64,000 bases of DNA. Source: RGIG5612 sp963599255. GTDB taxonomy: Bacteria > Bacillota > Clostridia > Lachnospirales > Lachnospiraceae. Under the pieces are notes generated by a model. The model saw only the letters and a program-made list of their open reading frames with translations. It was not told the DNA's origin and did no database searches. This document shows positions 15,852 through 24,065 of the stretch, in pieces. Location: positions 1-64,000 of the forward strand of contig CAVBWS010000006.1 of the NCBI GenBank assembly GCA_963599255.1, written 5' to 3'. Within the stretch, counting starts at the first letter, position 1; every line of letters starts with the position of its first letter. The position numbers and the translations under genes were made by a program.

Positions 15852-18628
15852 TAATCATTAGCCTTCATGGCTTCTACCATATCAGTCTTGTTAATAGGAC
15901 GCTTCATAATAAGGTCCACCAGCAGCGTGAATATAACAGAAATGCCGAGGGCTATAACATAGCTTAATGGCTTAATGTCACGTCCGAACATGATATGATT
16001 TACCTCAATCGTTTTTACAACAACACTATGAAGCCATATTCCCAGTATGAGCCCTGCAAGAGCTCCCAGGAAACTTAATATATTGGTCTCCCTGAAGATA
16101 TAATTCTGAGTCTCTGACTTATAAAATCCCAGCACCCTAAGTGTTGCCAGTTCCTTTCTGCGTTCGCAGATATTTACATTTATCAGGTTATAAAGCACTA
16201 CTATGCATAAGAGACCTGCGGCAATAATCAGTACATATATTACACCGTTTATGCTCTGAATGCTGTCGGAAAATGTATCCTTAAGGCTTGCCACCGAGCG
16301 GCCGTATAATATGTGAGAACTTGTCATGATCTGTGAGGTGGCATCATTAGCCAGTTCAAGTGTTTTGTCTGAGTCTTCCTCGTCGCCAGCTGCCAATTTG
16401 CATAACAGACTGGTATATTCAGGCTCATTTGAGAAGCAATCAGAATATGTCTCAGGTGTTAAGTATGCAAATGAAGATACATAATTCTCTGTAATAGCAG
16501 AAACAACGACTGATGCCTGATGTCCGTCTGAATCTTCAAGCGTTACGCTGTCGCCGACATTTATTCCCATTTCTTCACACAGCTTCTCGGTCAGGACGAT
16601 ACTGCCGTTTGAAAGGCTTAGGCTTGTGTGGCCGTTTCGTGTTCGGAGCGTTGTAAAATCCGTGAATGTTTCGGTATCCTTGGGAACAAAGATATTGAGC
16701 TCCTGTTTTTCTTTTCCGAAGTAGACCTTACCGGTTTCCTGTGAGACTGACATATATTCACTTATAAGGTCTGTGTCATTCAGGGTTTTGCTGAGAGAGG
16801 CATCATCATTTAAAGCATCTTCGTCGTCCATAACAAATATCAGGTCGTATTTATCAATCTCACCATATTGCTTGTCTACGATATCATTTACAGAATCCTT
16901 AATGCCAAAACCTGTAAGAAGCAGGGCAGAACAGCCTGCAACGCCTATAATAGTCATTATGAAACGCTTCTTATAACGAAACAGATTACGGGCGGTTACC
17001 TTGTGTGTAAATGACATCCTGCGCCATATGAAGCGTATATGCTCGAGCCATATACGCTTGCCGGGAGCAGGAGATTTCGGGAGCATTAATATTGCAGGCA
17101 TAGAACGAAATTCACTCCAGCTTGACCAGAGGGTTGCAAGAAGTATACTTACAATGGTAACTGGTGCAACCCATGCTACGATATCCCAGCGAATAGGCGT
17201 AGAGATGGCAGGCAGTGTATACATCATGGAGTATGCTGAGTTGATGGCATAAGGAAAGATCCTGAATCCTACACCAAACCCCAGTATACATCCCAGTACA
17301 GAGGCACTGATACTAAATAACATGTATTCAAAAATTATCTGCCTGTTTGAATATCCGAGAGCCTTGAGAGTACCGATCTGAAGCCTTTTTTCTTCTATCA
17401 GACGGGACATGGTAGTAAGGGCCACGAGAAGGGCTACAACAAAGAAAAATACAGGAAATATTTTGGCCAGAGCGGATACTTTACCCACGTTGCTGGAATA
17501 ACTGTTATATCCAGTCAGATCATCCCTGGTTCTTATCATCCATGAGGCATCATCAATGCTGTCAAGGTAGTCATTGGCATCATTCAACTGATCTTTGAGC
17601 CTTGCTGTAAGATCTGCTGCGCTTTCATAATCTGAAGGAGATTTCAGGTTGATCTCTTTATTAAGCTTAGAAACCAGCGTACTGCCGACATCTGAGAGAA
17701 TATCAGAGACCTCCTTAGTCTTATTTTTATTTGACTCAAGATCATCTGCCTGAGCATTTTGAATGTCAGCAATTGAACCTACAGTATCAATAAGCTGATT
17801 TAATTCATCGATAGTATCCTTCGCAGATGCTTTCAGATCATCGGCTCTCAGTGATATTCTCTTCTCAGATATGGATTTTATATCATCACTTACATCAGAG
17901 ATCAGGTCATTATATTTATCTTCAAATGTATTTAATTCCAGTGCACCTCGGACTGTTATAAAAATATCTGTGTAGAAATCGCATGTGAAGGCAGATCTTC
18001 TTGTATAAACATTAAGATTGATGGTTCCGGAACCGATATTAGATGAATCGCCTTCAATAGATATGCATAAAGGACTTTGGCATATTCCCACAACTGTAAG
18101 TGTTGTATCAGACATATAACCTTCCAGTGTGTCATAATTCGTATTGGTTTCAGAGAGGGTAAGAGTATCGCCTACAGCAACGCTTTCTCCTGAGTATTTG
18201 CCGAAGACGGATTCGATTATACACTCGGAATCATTTTCAGGGAGCCGGCCTTCAATGAGATTAAGCTGGTTGATCTGAGTATTGGAGGTATCGTCAAGAA
18301 TGCCATATACCCTTGAAGTAAAGTCGGATCCGTTGGCTTGATTTAGTACCATGTCAAATACAACTGCGCCCTGAATCTGGTCAGTACTTTCCAGTGATTT
18401 TATTGACTCTAAATCATCATCGGTAAGGCCTATGGTCGATTTTACGTCTATATCATAGAGATTATAATTATCAATATATTCATCCGCAGTATCGTACATA
18501 TCGGGTGAGGCTGCCGCAAGTCCCGACATAAAACCGGCACCCAGTGTAACAATAAACAGTATTGATATAAATCTGTTGAGGCTGCTTTTTATGCCTCTTG
18601 TAATATTTTTTATTCTTGCGATCTTCAT
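15851..18628 (-). CDS. FtsX/MacB-type ABC transporter permease
   Basis: About 925 residues with two FtsX-like permease modules, the architecture of the large lipoprotein/peptide-export or mechanotransmission ABC permeases. TM1 lies near the N-terminus (RFISILFIVTLGAGFMSG), followed by a large extracytoplasmic region that includes a helical, coiled-coil-like segment (DELNQLIDTVGSIADIQN), then three TMs, and a second set of four TMs with a second extracytoplasmic domain between. Cytoplasmic loops EEKRLQIGTLKALGYSN and ERRKELATLRVLGFYKSE are the hallmark coupling segments. I chose ATG 18628, preceded by AGGAG, over an upstream in-frame start. It follows its ATPase by 16 bp. Substrate unknown. 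Confidence 0.9.
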   Translation of the reverse strand: MKIARIKNITRGIKSSLNRFISILFIVTLGAGFMSGLAAASPDMYDTADEYIDNYNLYDIDVKSTIGLTDDDLESIKSLESTDQIQGAVVFDMVLNQANGSDFTSRVYGILDDTSNTQINQLNLIEGRLPENDSECIIESVFGKYSGESVAVGDTLTLSETNTNYDTLEGYMSDTTLTVVGICQSPLCISIEGDSSNIGSGTINLNVYTRRSAFTCDFYTDIFITVRGALELNTFEDKYNDLISDVSDDIKSISEKRISLRADDLKASAKDTIDELNQLIDTVGSIADIQNAQADDLESNKNKTKEVSDILSDVGSTLVSKLNKEINLKSPSDYESAADLTARLKDQLNDANDYLDSIDDASWMIRTRDDLTGYNSYSSNVGKVSALAKIFPVFFFVVALLVALTTMSRLIEEKRLQIGTLKALGYSNRQIIFEYMLFSISASVLGCILGFGVGFRIFPYAINSAYSMMYTLPAISTPIRWDIVAWVAPVTIVSILLATLWSSWSEFRSMPAILMLPKSPAPGKRIWLEHIRFIWRRMSFTHKVTARNLFRYKKRFIMTIIGVAGCSALLLTGFGIKDSVNDIVDKQYGEIDKYDLIFVMDDEDALNDDASLSKTLNDTDLISEYMSVSQETGKVYFGKEKQELNIFVPKDTETFTDFTTLRTRNGHTSLSLSNGSIVLTEKLCEEMGINVGDSVTLEDSDGHQASVVVSAITENYVSSFAYLTPETYSDCFSNEPEYTSLLCKLAAGDEEDSDKTLELANDATSQIMTSSHILYGRSVASLKDTFSDSIQSINGVIYVLIIAAGLLCIVVLYNLINVNICERRKELATLRVLGFYKSETQNYIFRETNILSFLGALAGLILGIWLHSVVVKTIEVNHIMFGRDIKPLSYVIALGISVIFTLLVDLIMKRPINKTDMVEAMKAND

Positions 18629-18644
18629 ATGATCTCCTGTTGTT

Positions 18645-19346
18645 TTACCATTCGATTTCATCCACCGGCATAGGTGAAGCATTAACTTCGTTAGATATAG
18701 CCTTGCCGCTTCTGACCCTTATAACTCTGTTGGCAATCTGGGTAAGAGCGCTGTTATGAGTAATTATTACAACCGTCTTGCCCGTACTCTTACAGATATC
18801 CTGAAGCAGCTTTAAAACTGCCTTACCAGTATTATAGTCAAGAGCGCCCGTAGGCTCGTCACACAGGATCATCTTAGGGTTTTTAGCAATGGCGCGGGCA
18901 ATAGAAACACGCTGCTGTTCTCCTCCGGATAATTGACCCGGGAAGTTATTAAGCCTTTCCGACAGGCCCACATCCTCCAAAACGGCGGCGGCATCCAGGC
19001 TGTCCTTACATATTTCAGCCGCCAGCTCCACATTCTCCAGCGCGGTGAGATTTTGGATCAGATTATAAAACTGAAAAACGAATCCTACGTCATTTCGCCT
19101 GAATTCAGTCAGCTGTCTGGAATTAAGTTTGGTAATATCACGGCCGTCAAGTGTTACGAGACCGGAAGTAGCGGTATCCATTCCGCCGAGAATGTTAAGA
19201 AGAGTGGTTTTACCAGCACCGGAGTGACCGACTATAACGCACAATTCGCCCTGCTCGATTGTAAAACTCATGCCATCCAACGCATGGATCTCATTAGAAC
19301 CTGACTTGTAGATTTTATAAACATCTTTAAATTCAATATATGACAT
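18645..19346 (-). CDS. ABC transporter ATP-binding protein (LolD/MacB type)
   Basis: 233-residue nucleotide-binding subunit of the MacB/LolD class. Walker A GHSGAGKTTLLN, Q-loop in FVFQFYNLI, signature LSGGEQQRVSIARA, Walker B MILCDEPTGALD and the H-loop in VVIITHNSAL are all intact. ATG at 19346 follows AAGGAGC. It sits 15 bp after the lipase gene and 16 bp before the permease, so the three form one minus-strand operon. This ATPase class drives FtsX-like permeases by conformational coupling rather than substrate import. Confidence 0.95.
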   Translation of the reverse strand: MSYIEFKDVYKIYKSGSNEIHALDGMSFTIEQGELCVIVGHSGAGKTTLLNILGGMDTATSGLVTLDGRDITKLNSRQLTEFRRNDVGFVFQFYNLIQNLTALENVELAAEICKDSLDAAAVLEDVGLSERLNNFPGQLSGGEQQRVSIARAIAKNPKMILCDEPTGALDYNTGKAVLKLLQDICKSTGKTVVIITHNSALTQIANRVIRVRSGKAISNEVNASPMPVDEIEW

Positions 19347-19361
19347 ATATAATGCTCCTTA

Positions 19362-20618
19362 TTAGTTAATTGCCCAGGATTTTATTAATTCAATATATGT
19401 TGTCGGCAGGTGCTGAAGCAGGATGGATCTGCCGAGTTCAAAATCGTTATCACTTATCTCCGTATATATCTCGTACAGCGGATAAAAATCGCTGTCTTCA
19501 GAAAGTGCAGAATCGGAGATGGTCAATCCGGACAGATCAATATCCTGTGAGGACGGATCTGCTGCCTCGATGTTATCATCACCTGATTCGGTGCCAGAAG
19601 AAGACAGCAGGCTGCTGATCTCTTCTTCCGTATATTTGTCCAAAATGCTTATTAGTTTATCTGAGATCATCAGCATAAGCTCATAGGATGTAAGTCCGTT
19701 TTCATCAAGGCCGGAGGATGTAAGGGAATGTCTGTCGCAGTAATAGGAAGTTACAGAAGGGGCCAGCGCACTGAGAATATCTGTGTAGCGCTGAACATCT
19801 TCGTATAAGTCTTCATTATCCACAGAGAGGGTGATGTCGGTTCCGGCTCTTACATAATCCCAGTCAGGCAGCGGAACCATAGGAACGATATCGCATGGGT
19901 TTATGAAATTGAAAATATTATTATATTCATCTTCTAATGTGCCGGTTCTTACGGTAGCTGCCGCAGCGTAAGTATACACATACACATTATTGCTACCGCA
20001 ATATTCATCAACCAGAACTCCCAGCAGATTGGCACAGGAGCCGCCGCGGCTGTGGCCGCATATGATGATCCTTGCATCAGGATATGCATCAATATATTCC
20101 TTTAATGTGAGAAAGATATCTTCAGCACTGAATAAAAATCCGTCTGCAAATGCCGAATCATCGTTGTGCGAGGCACTTGTATTAAAGTTGGAATACCACT
20201 CACCGCCGTTAGTTCCGCGAATGGATACAACCAAGGCTTCAACCGGACTCATGTCGCATGCAGCTGTGCCGTGCCCGATTGTATATGCGCAGGTATCGGC
20301 AGGGTCGGAGGAGTCTTTGTCAAAATTGTTCTGAGCCAGGATCTCCAGCGAGGAGGAACCAAACAGAATATCAGTATTCTCCTTACTATTTCCGGAGCTG
20401 AGAGCCAGCAGCTGAAGCGCCAGAGTGGAGGATGCCTGGGTTGAATCCGACGGAAGCATCAGAGTGCCTACCTGGTAGTCACTGACATTGGCTGCATAAC
20501 CGGCTGAACCTGAATTTTCATCTGCTTCAGAGGCAAAAGATGTGAAACAGGCAGATGCCGAAATAATAACGCTCAGCGCAGATATGATTATCGATTTATA
20601 TAATTTTTTAGTATTCAT
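19362..20618 (-). CDS. Secreted lipase-like alpha/beta hydrolase (class 3 type)
   Basis: About 418 residues from the ATG at 20618. A signal peptide is visible (KKLYKSIIISALSVIISA followed by a Ser/Ala-rich cleavage region), so the product is exported. Nucleophile elbow GHSRGG gives S190; D243 in NPCDIVPMVP and H297 in DRHSL complete a plausible triad. The VVSIRGTNGGEWYSNF segment is typical of class 3 lipases and of the Mbeg1-like subfamily. The C-terminal region is rich in Ser and Asp. Upstream in-frame starts extend the ORF into non-coding-looking sequence without a ribosome site. First gene of the operon with the ABC transporter. Lipid substrate unknown. Confidence 0.8.
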   Translation of the reverse strand: MNTKKLYKSIIISALSVIISASACFTSFASEADENSGSAGYAANVSDYQVGTLMLPSDSTQASSTLALQLLALSSGNSKENTDILFGSSSLEILAQNNFDKDSSDPADTCAYTIGHGTAACDMSPVEALVVSIRGTNGGEWYSNFNTSASHNDDSAFADGFLFSAEDIFLTLKEYIDAYPDARIIICGHSRGGSCANLLGVLVDEYCGSNNVYVYTYAAAATVRTGTLEDEYNNIFNFINPCDIVPMVPLPDWDYVRAGTDITLSVDNEDLYEDVQRYTDILSALAPSVTSYYCDRHSLTSSGLDENGLTSYELMLMISDKLISILDKYTEEEISSLLSSSGTESGDDNIEAADPSSQDIDLSGLTISDSALSEDSDFYPLYEIYTEISDNDFELGRSILLQHLPTTYIELIKSWAIN

Positions 20619-20665
20619 GTAAATAATTATGAGACACATATGGTGTCTGCGGTGCAGGTCAGATC

Positions 20666-20693
20666 GCGAGAGCAGGAAGTGTGCAGCGAACCC
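20666..20693. repeat. Short dispersed module related to 61.55 kb
   Basis: A 27-nt segment beginning GCGAGAGCAGGAAGTG is 22/27 identical to the segment at 61548-61574. A small hairpin GCTATCA-AGGCA-TGATAGC follows at 20712-20730. Both lie upstream of the lipase gene. Confidence 0.5.
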
Positions 20694-20740
20694 TAGTTTA
20701 ACAGTGAATGTGCTATCAAGGCATGATAGCAACTGCTTGA

Positions 20741-20914
20741 TGCCTTCGCGATAACAATTTAGTTAACTATAACATTAAATTCCAAAATGGCAAGCTTGAC
20801 AGCGAAGGCATTTGTAAAGTATGTAATGGCATAAACCGCATATTAAGCAGACGGAAATATAAAACTGAAAAGCCGAAAGTTGCCCCGCTGACAGTTGAAG
20901 ATAGACAAAAAAAA
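20741..20914 (+). pseudogene. Start-less open stretch, possible gene remnant
   Basis: Between TGA (20738-20740) and TAG (20912-20914) there is an open frame of 57 codons with protein-like composition (for example KLDSEGICKVCNG and RRKYKTEKPKVAP) but no ATG, GTG or TTG. It could be the 3' end of a decayed gene, or chance. I do not recognise it. It shares the gap with the ftsK promoter region. Confidence 0.25.
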
Positions 20915-20923
20915 TAGTAAACT
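20895..20923 (+). promoter_or_regulatory. ftsK: Possible ftsK promoter
   Basis: TTGAAG (20895-20900), 17-bp spacer, TAAACT (20918-20923). A second candidate, TTGACA at 20796-20801 with TATGTA at 20820-20825 (18-bp spacer), has a perfect -35. Either could drive ftsK and the downstream run of genes. Confidence 0.4.
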
Positions 20924-20968
20924 AATATTTCTAGCAAGGATATAAACGAACTGTTGTGGAGGGCACAT

Positions 20969-23900
20969 TTGGCGTCAGGAAAATCAACTTCAAAATCAAA
21001 TACTACAACAAAATATAACAAAAAACAGATTGATAAAAGTCGTAACAAGAAACAGGCTGCATCAGCTAAAGCCTCATCGAAGACTTCGAAAATGGCTGCA
21101 GAAAAGCAGTCAGAAATTAAGAGCAGAAGAGGACTCAGCCTTACGGCGGCTATTATTCTGGGTTTGTTTTTTGCGCTTATTTTTGAGCTGTGTAATTTTG
21201 ATGTATTTGGCAAAGTGGGCAGCTGGATAAAGTATGCTGAATTCGGATTATTCGGGGCAATGGCGTACGTTTTCCCGGTAGGACTTTTGATGCTCTTTAT
21301 AGTATCTTCATTCGAAAGCGGCAGGTTCAGATATATATTTTCGGGTGTAGTACTATTCTTGTTTTTGTGTGCATTTACACATCTGGTGTCATCACTATCC
21401 CTTAATAATAAGGATGTACTGTCATATTTTAGCACCTGCGCTAAGGGACATAACGGCGGAGGCATAATAGGCGGTGCCATTGCGCTTCTATTGTATATGC
21501 TCCTTTCTGAGACGGGTGCGATCATTATCTCCGTCCTCGTGATGATGGTGTGTATATTCTTCATAGCGGAAGACTTTATTTTAGATATTATTTCAGGCAT
21601 CCTTTATACAGATGAGGATGACAATGAAGATATTGACGAGGAAGAGGAAGACAGCAGATCAAGAAAAAAGACGAAGTCTCGCTATGATGATGAATATTAT
21701 GAGAACAGCCGAAGACAAAGGAAGGGTAACAGATCTTCGTATCCGGAACAGGAAGAAGGCCGCAGAAAAACGACCAGCAGAAAGAATCAAGATAAAGAAG
21801 AATACTATTATGATGACAGAGATCATTATGCTCATCGCGGCGTTTATAACGAATATGGTGAGAGGATAGAGGATCCGAGTGACGGCACTGTAATACGGAT
21901 CGTAAGAACTAAAAACAGAAGAGGAAGGGTAAAATCCACTGAACTTATAAGGACAACAAGAAAGGCTGCACCTACAAGAGATGGTGCAGATATGGTAAGG
22001 GCAGGCAAAAAGAAAAGGGGCATCAGCAGTAATACCTCCCTGCTTCCGATACCTGAGAACGAAGACGAAGTAAGGCAGATAAGAAGAAACAGTGCTTCAG
22101 GGAGGAAGACATCTGCAGGCAGGCAGATGCCCCTTCCTACATTCATTGATGAACAACCCGTACGGTCTGACAGTTTTACAGATACTGATGGCCCGTTAAG
22201 GGTTCTGAGGCAGATGGAGATCAAGGATATGATGGATCTTAATGACAAGAATAGTTATTTAGGTCCGGAGGATACCTTATCAGAGCCTAAAGCCAGAAAA
22301 AAAGACGAGTCAGAAGAATTCAACAACAAGGAAGCCCGAGTTACATCTGTAAGAGAAGCAGCCGTAAACAGAAGGATCAGAGACGCCAAACCTGTTAAGG
22401 AAAGCAAGAAAGAGATTGAGGCCAGACGAGCCGCGAAAGCACAGGCTGATGCATATGACAACGCATCCTCTGAAGATACAGGCAGCAGAAATTGGGATTC
22501 TCGCGGTGAGAAAATAAAAAGTGATGTATCTCAGAAGGGAAATGTCAAGTCCGCAAGTGAGCCGGCATATTTTGCGCCTCCGATAGAGCTTCTGTCAAGG
22601 CCTAAGAGAGGCAGCAGGACATCGGATGAAGAACTGGCACAGATCGCTGTAAAGCTGAAGGACACTCTGGAATATTTCGGTGTTCGTGTAGAGGTGGTAA
22701 ATATTCAGGCGGGACCTTCGGTAACGAGATTCGAGCTTCAGCCTGAGTTAGGAACCAGAGTAAATAAGATCACTTCGCTGGCAGATGATCTGAAGCTCAA
22801 TCTGGGTGTAACCGAGATAAGGATAGAAGCCCCTATTCCGGGACGTCAGGCAGTGGGTATAGAGATCCCTAATAAGATCCGACAGACAGTCTATATGAGA
22901 GAACTGTTAGAATCGCCGGAACTCATAAATCATAAATCGAAGATCGCATTTGCTGCGGGCAAGGATATCTCAGGCAATGTGGTTGTTGCAGATATCGCTA
23001 AGATGCCTCACCTTCTTGTGGCAGGTACAACCGGATCAGGCAAATCCGTATTTTTGAATACGATCCTTATGACGATCCTCTACAGAGCTAAGCCTTCAGA
23101 GGTAGGACTTATCATAGTTGACCCTAAGAAGGTTGAATTCGGAATTTATCAGGGCATACCGCACCTGATGAAGGATGTAGTTACAGATCCGGGACAGGCC
23201 GTAAGCACCCTCAGATGGGCTGTCAATGAGATGACCAACAGATATCAGCGTATGCAGATGTCGGCGGTAAGAGATTTTAAGTCATATAATGAAAAGGTAG
23301 AGAAGGGAACCGTCAGCAAGAGTGAGGAAAATCCTCGCAAGATGAACCAGATCGTAATCATCATTGATGAGCTGGCAGATCTTATGATGGTGGCCAAGAA
23401 GGAAGCAGAGTCATTGATATGCCGTCTGGCTCAGCTGGCCAGAGCTGCGGGAATACACCTGGTTATAGCTACTCAGAGGCCATCTGTGGACGTTGTAACC
23501 GGCCTTATTAAGGCCAATATCCCGGGAAGAGTTGCGCTTCTGGTATCATCTCAGATAGACTCCAGAACCATCATTGATATGCCGGGTGCTGAGAAGCTCC
23601 TGGGTAACGGAGATATGCTGTTCTATCCGACAGGATATGTAAAACCACTCAGAGTGCAGGGAGCATTTGTGTCAGACGATGAGATTCAGGAAACGGTTGA
23701 TTTCTTAATAGACAATAATCATCATAATTATTTTGAGACAGAGTCTAAGGAGATAGAGAAGTTTCAGAGCTCTCAGGAAGATGAGAACGCATCGTCAGAT
23801 GAATCGGCAAATGAAGGCGCAAGCAAATATGATGACTGTTTCTACGAGGCGGGCAGAATGTGCATAGAGATGGGTAAGGCCTCCTCATCTATGCTTCAGA

Positions 23901-24058
23901 GAAGATTTAATCTGGGATTTAACCGCGCAGCCAGAATAATTGACCAGCTGGAGGAGTTCGGAGCTGTAGGCCCGCAGAATGGTGCCAAGCCAAGGCAGAT
24001 ACTGGTAGACGAGATGACATTTGAACAAATGTATCAGGACAAAGTTAAGGGGAATTAA
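20969..24058 (+). CDS. ftsK: DNA translocase FtsK/SpoIIIE
   Basis: About 1029 residues. A lysine/serine-rich N-terminus precedes about four TM helices (about residues 60-215). A long charged, low-complexity linker rich in Arg, Glu, Asp and Tyr (about 215-540) follows. The motor has alpha/beta parts with Walker A GTTGSGKSVF and Walker B IVIIIDELADLMM, and ends in a gamma winged-helix domain (SMLQRRFNLGFNRAARI) that recognises polarity sequences. It moves chromosomal DNA through the closing division septum. I place the start at the TTG at 20969, preceded by GGAGG; an earlier TTG at 20954 lacks a ribosome site. priA follows after 7 bp. Confidence 0.96.
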   Translation: MASGKSTSKSNTTTKYNKKQIDKSRNKKQAASAKASSKTSKMAAEKQSEIKSRRGLSLTAAIILGLFFALIFELCNFDVFGKVGSWIKYAEFGLFGAMAYVFPVGLLMLFIVSSFESGRFRYIFSGVVLFLFLCAFTHLVSSLSLNNKDVLSYFSTCAKGHNGGGIIGGAIALLLYMLLSETGAIIISVLVMMVCIFFIAEDFILDIISGILYTDEDDNEDIDEEEEDSRSRKKTKSRYDDEYYENSRRQRKGNRSSYPEQEEGRRKTTSRKNQDKEEYYYDDRDHYAHRGVYNEYGERIEDPSDGTVIRIVRTKNRRGRVKSTELIRTTRKAAPTRDGADMVRAGKKKRGISSNTSLLPIPENEDEVRQIRRNSASGRKTSAGRQMPLPTFIDEQPVRSDSFTDTDGPLRVLRQMEIKDMMDLNDKNSYLGPEDTLSEPKARKKDESEEFNNKEARVTSVREAAVNRRIRDAKPVKESKKEIEARRAAKAQADAYDNASSEDTGSRNWDSRGEKIKSDVSQKGNVKSASEPAYFAPPIELLSRPKRGSRTSDEELAQIAVKLKDTLEYFGVRVEVVNIQAGPSVTRFELQPELGTRVNKITSLADDLKLNLGVTEIRIEAPIPGRQAVGIEIPNKIRQTVYMRELLESPELINHKSKIAFAAGKDISGNVVVADIAKMPHLLVAGTTGSGKSVFLNTILMTILYRAKPSEVGLIIVDPKKVEFGIYQGIPHLMKDVVTDPGQAVSTLRWAVNEMTNRYQRMQMSAVRDFKSYNEKVEKGTVSKSEENPRKMNQIVIIIDELADLMMVAKKEAESLICRLAQLARAAGIHLVIATQRPSVDVVTGLIKANIPGRVALLVSSQIDSRTIIDMPGAEKLLGNGDMLFYPTGYVKPLRVQGAFVSDDEIQETVDFLIDNNHHNYFETESKEIEKFQSSQEDENASSDESANEGASKYDDCFYEAGRMCIEMGKASSSMLQRRFNLGFNRAARIIDQLEEFGAVGPQNGAKPRQILVDEMTFEQMYQDKVKGN

Positions 24059-24065
24059 AAAATAA

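Noticed and set aside
20767..21600. Minus-strand ORF of 277 codons opposite ftsK
   Set aside because: It is a shadow of the ftsK frame: low-complexity, no ribosome site, no family features, and it crosses the ftsK promoter region.
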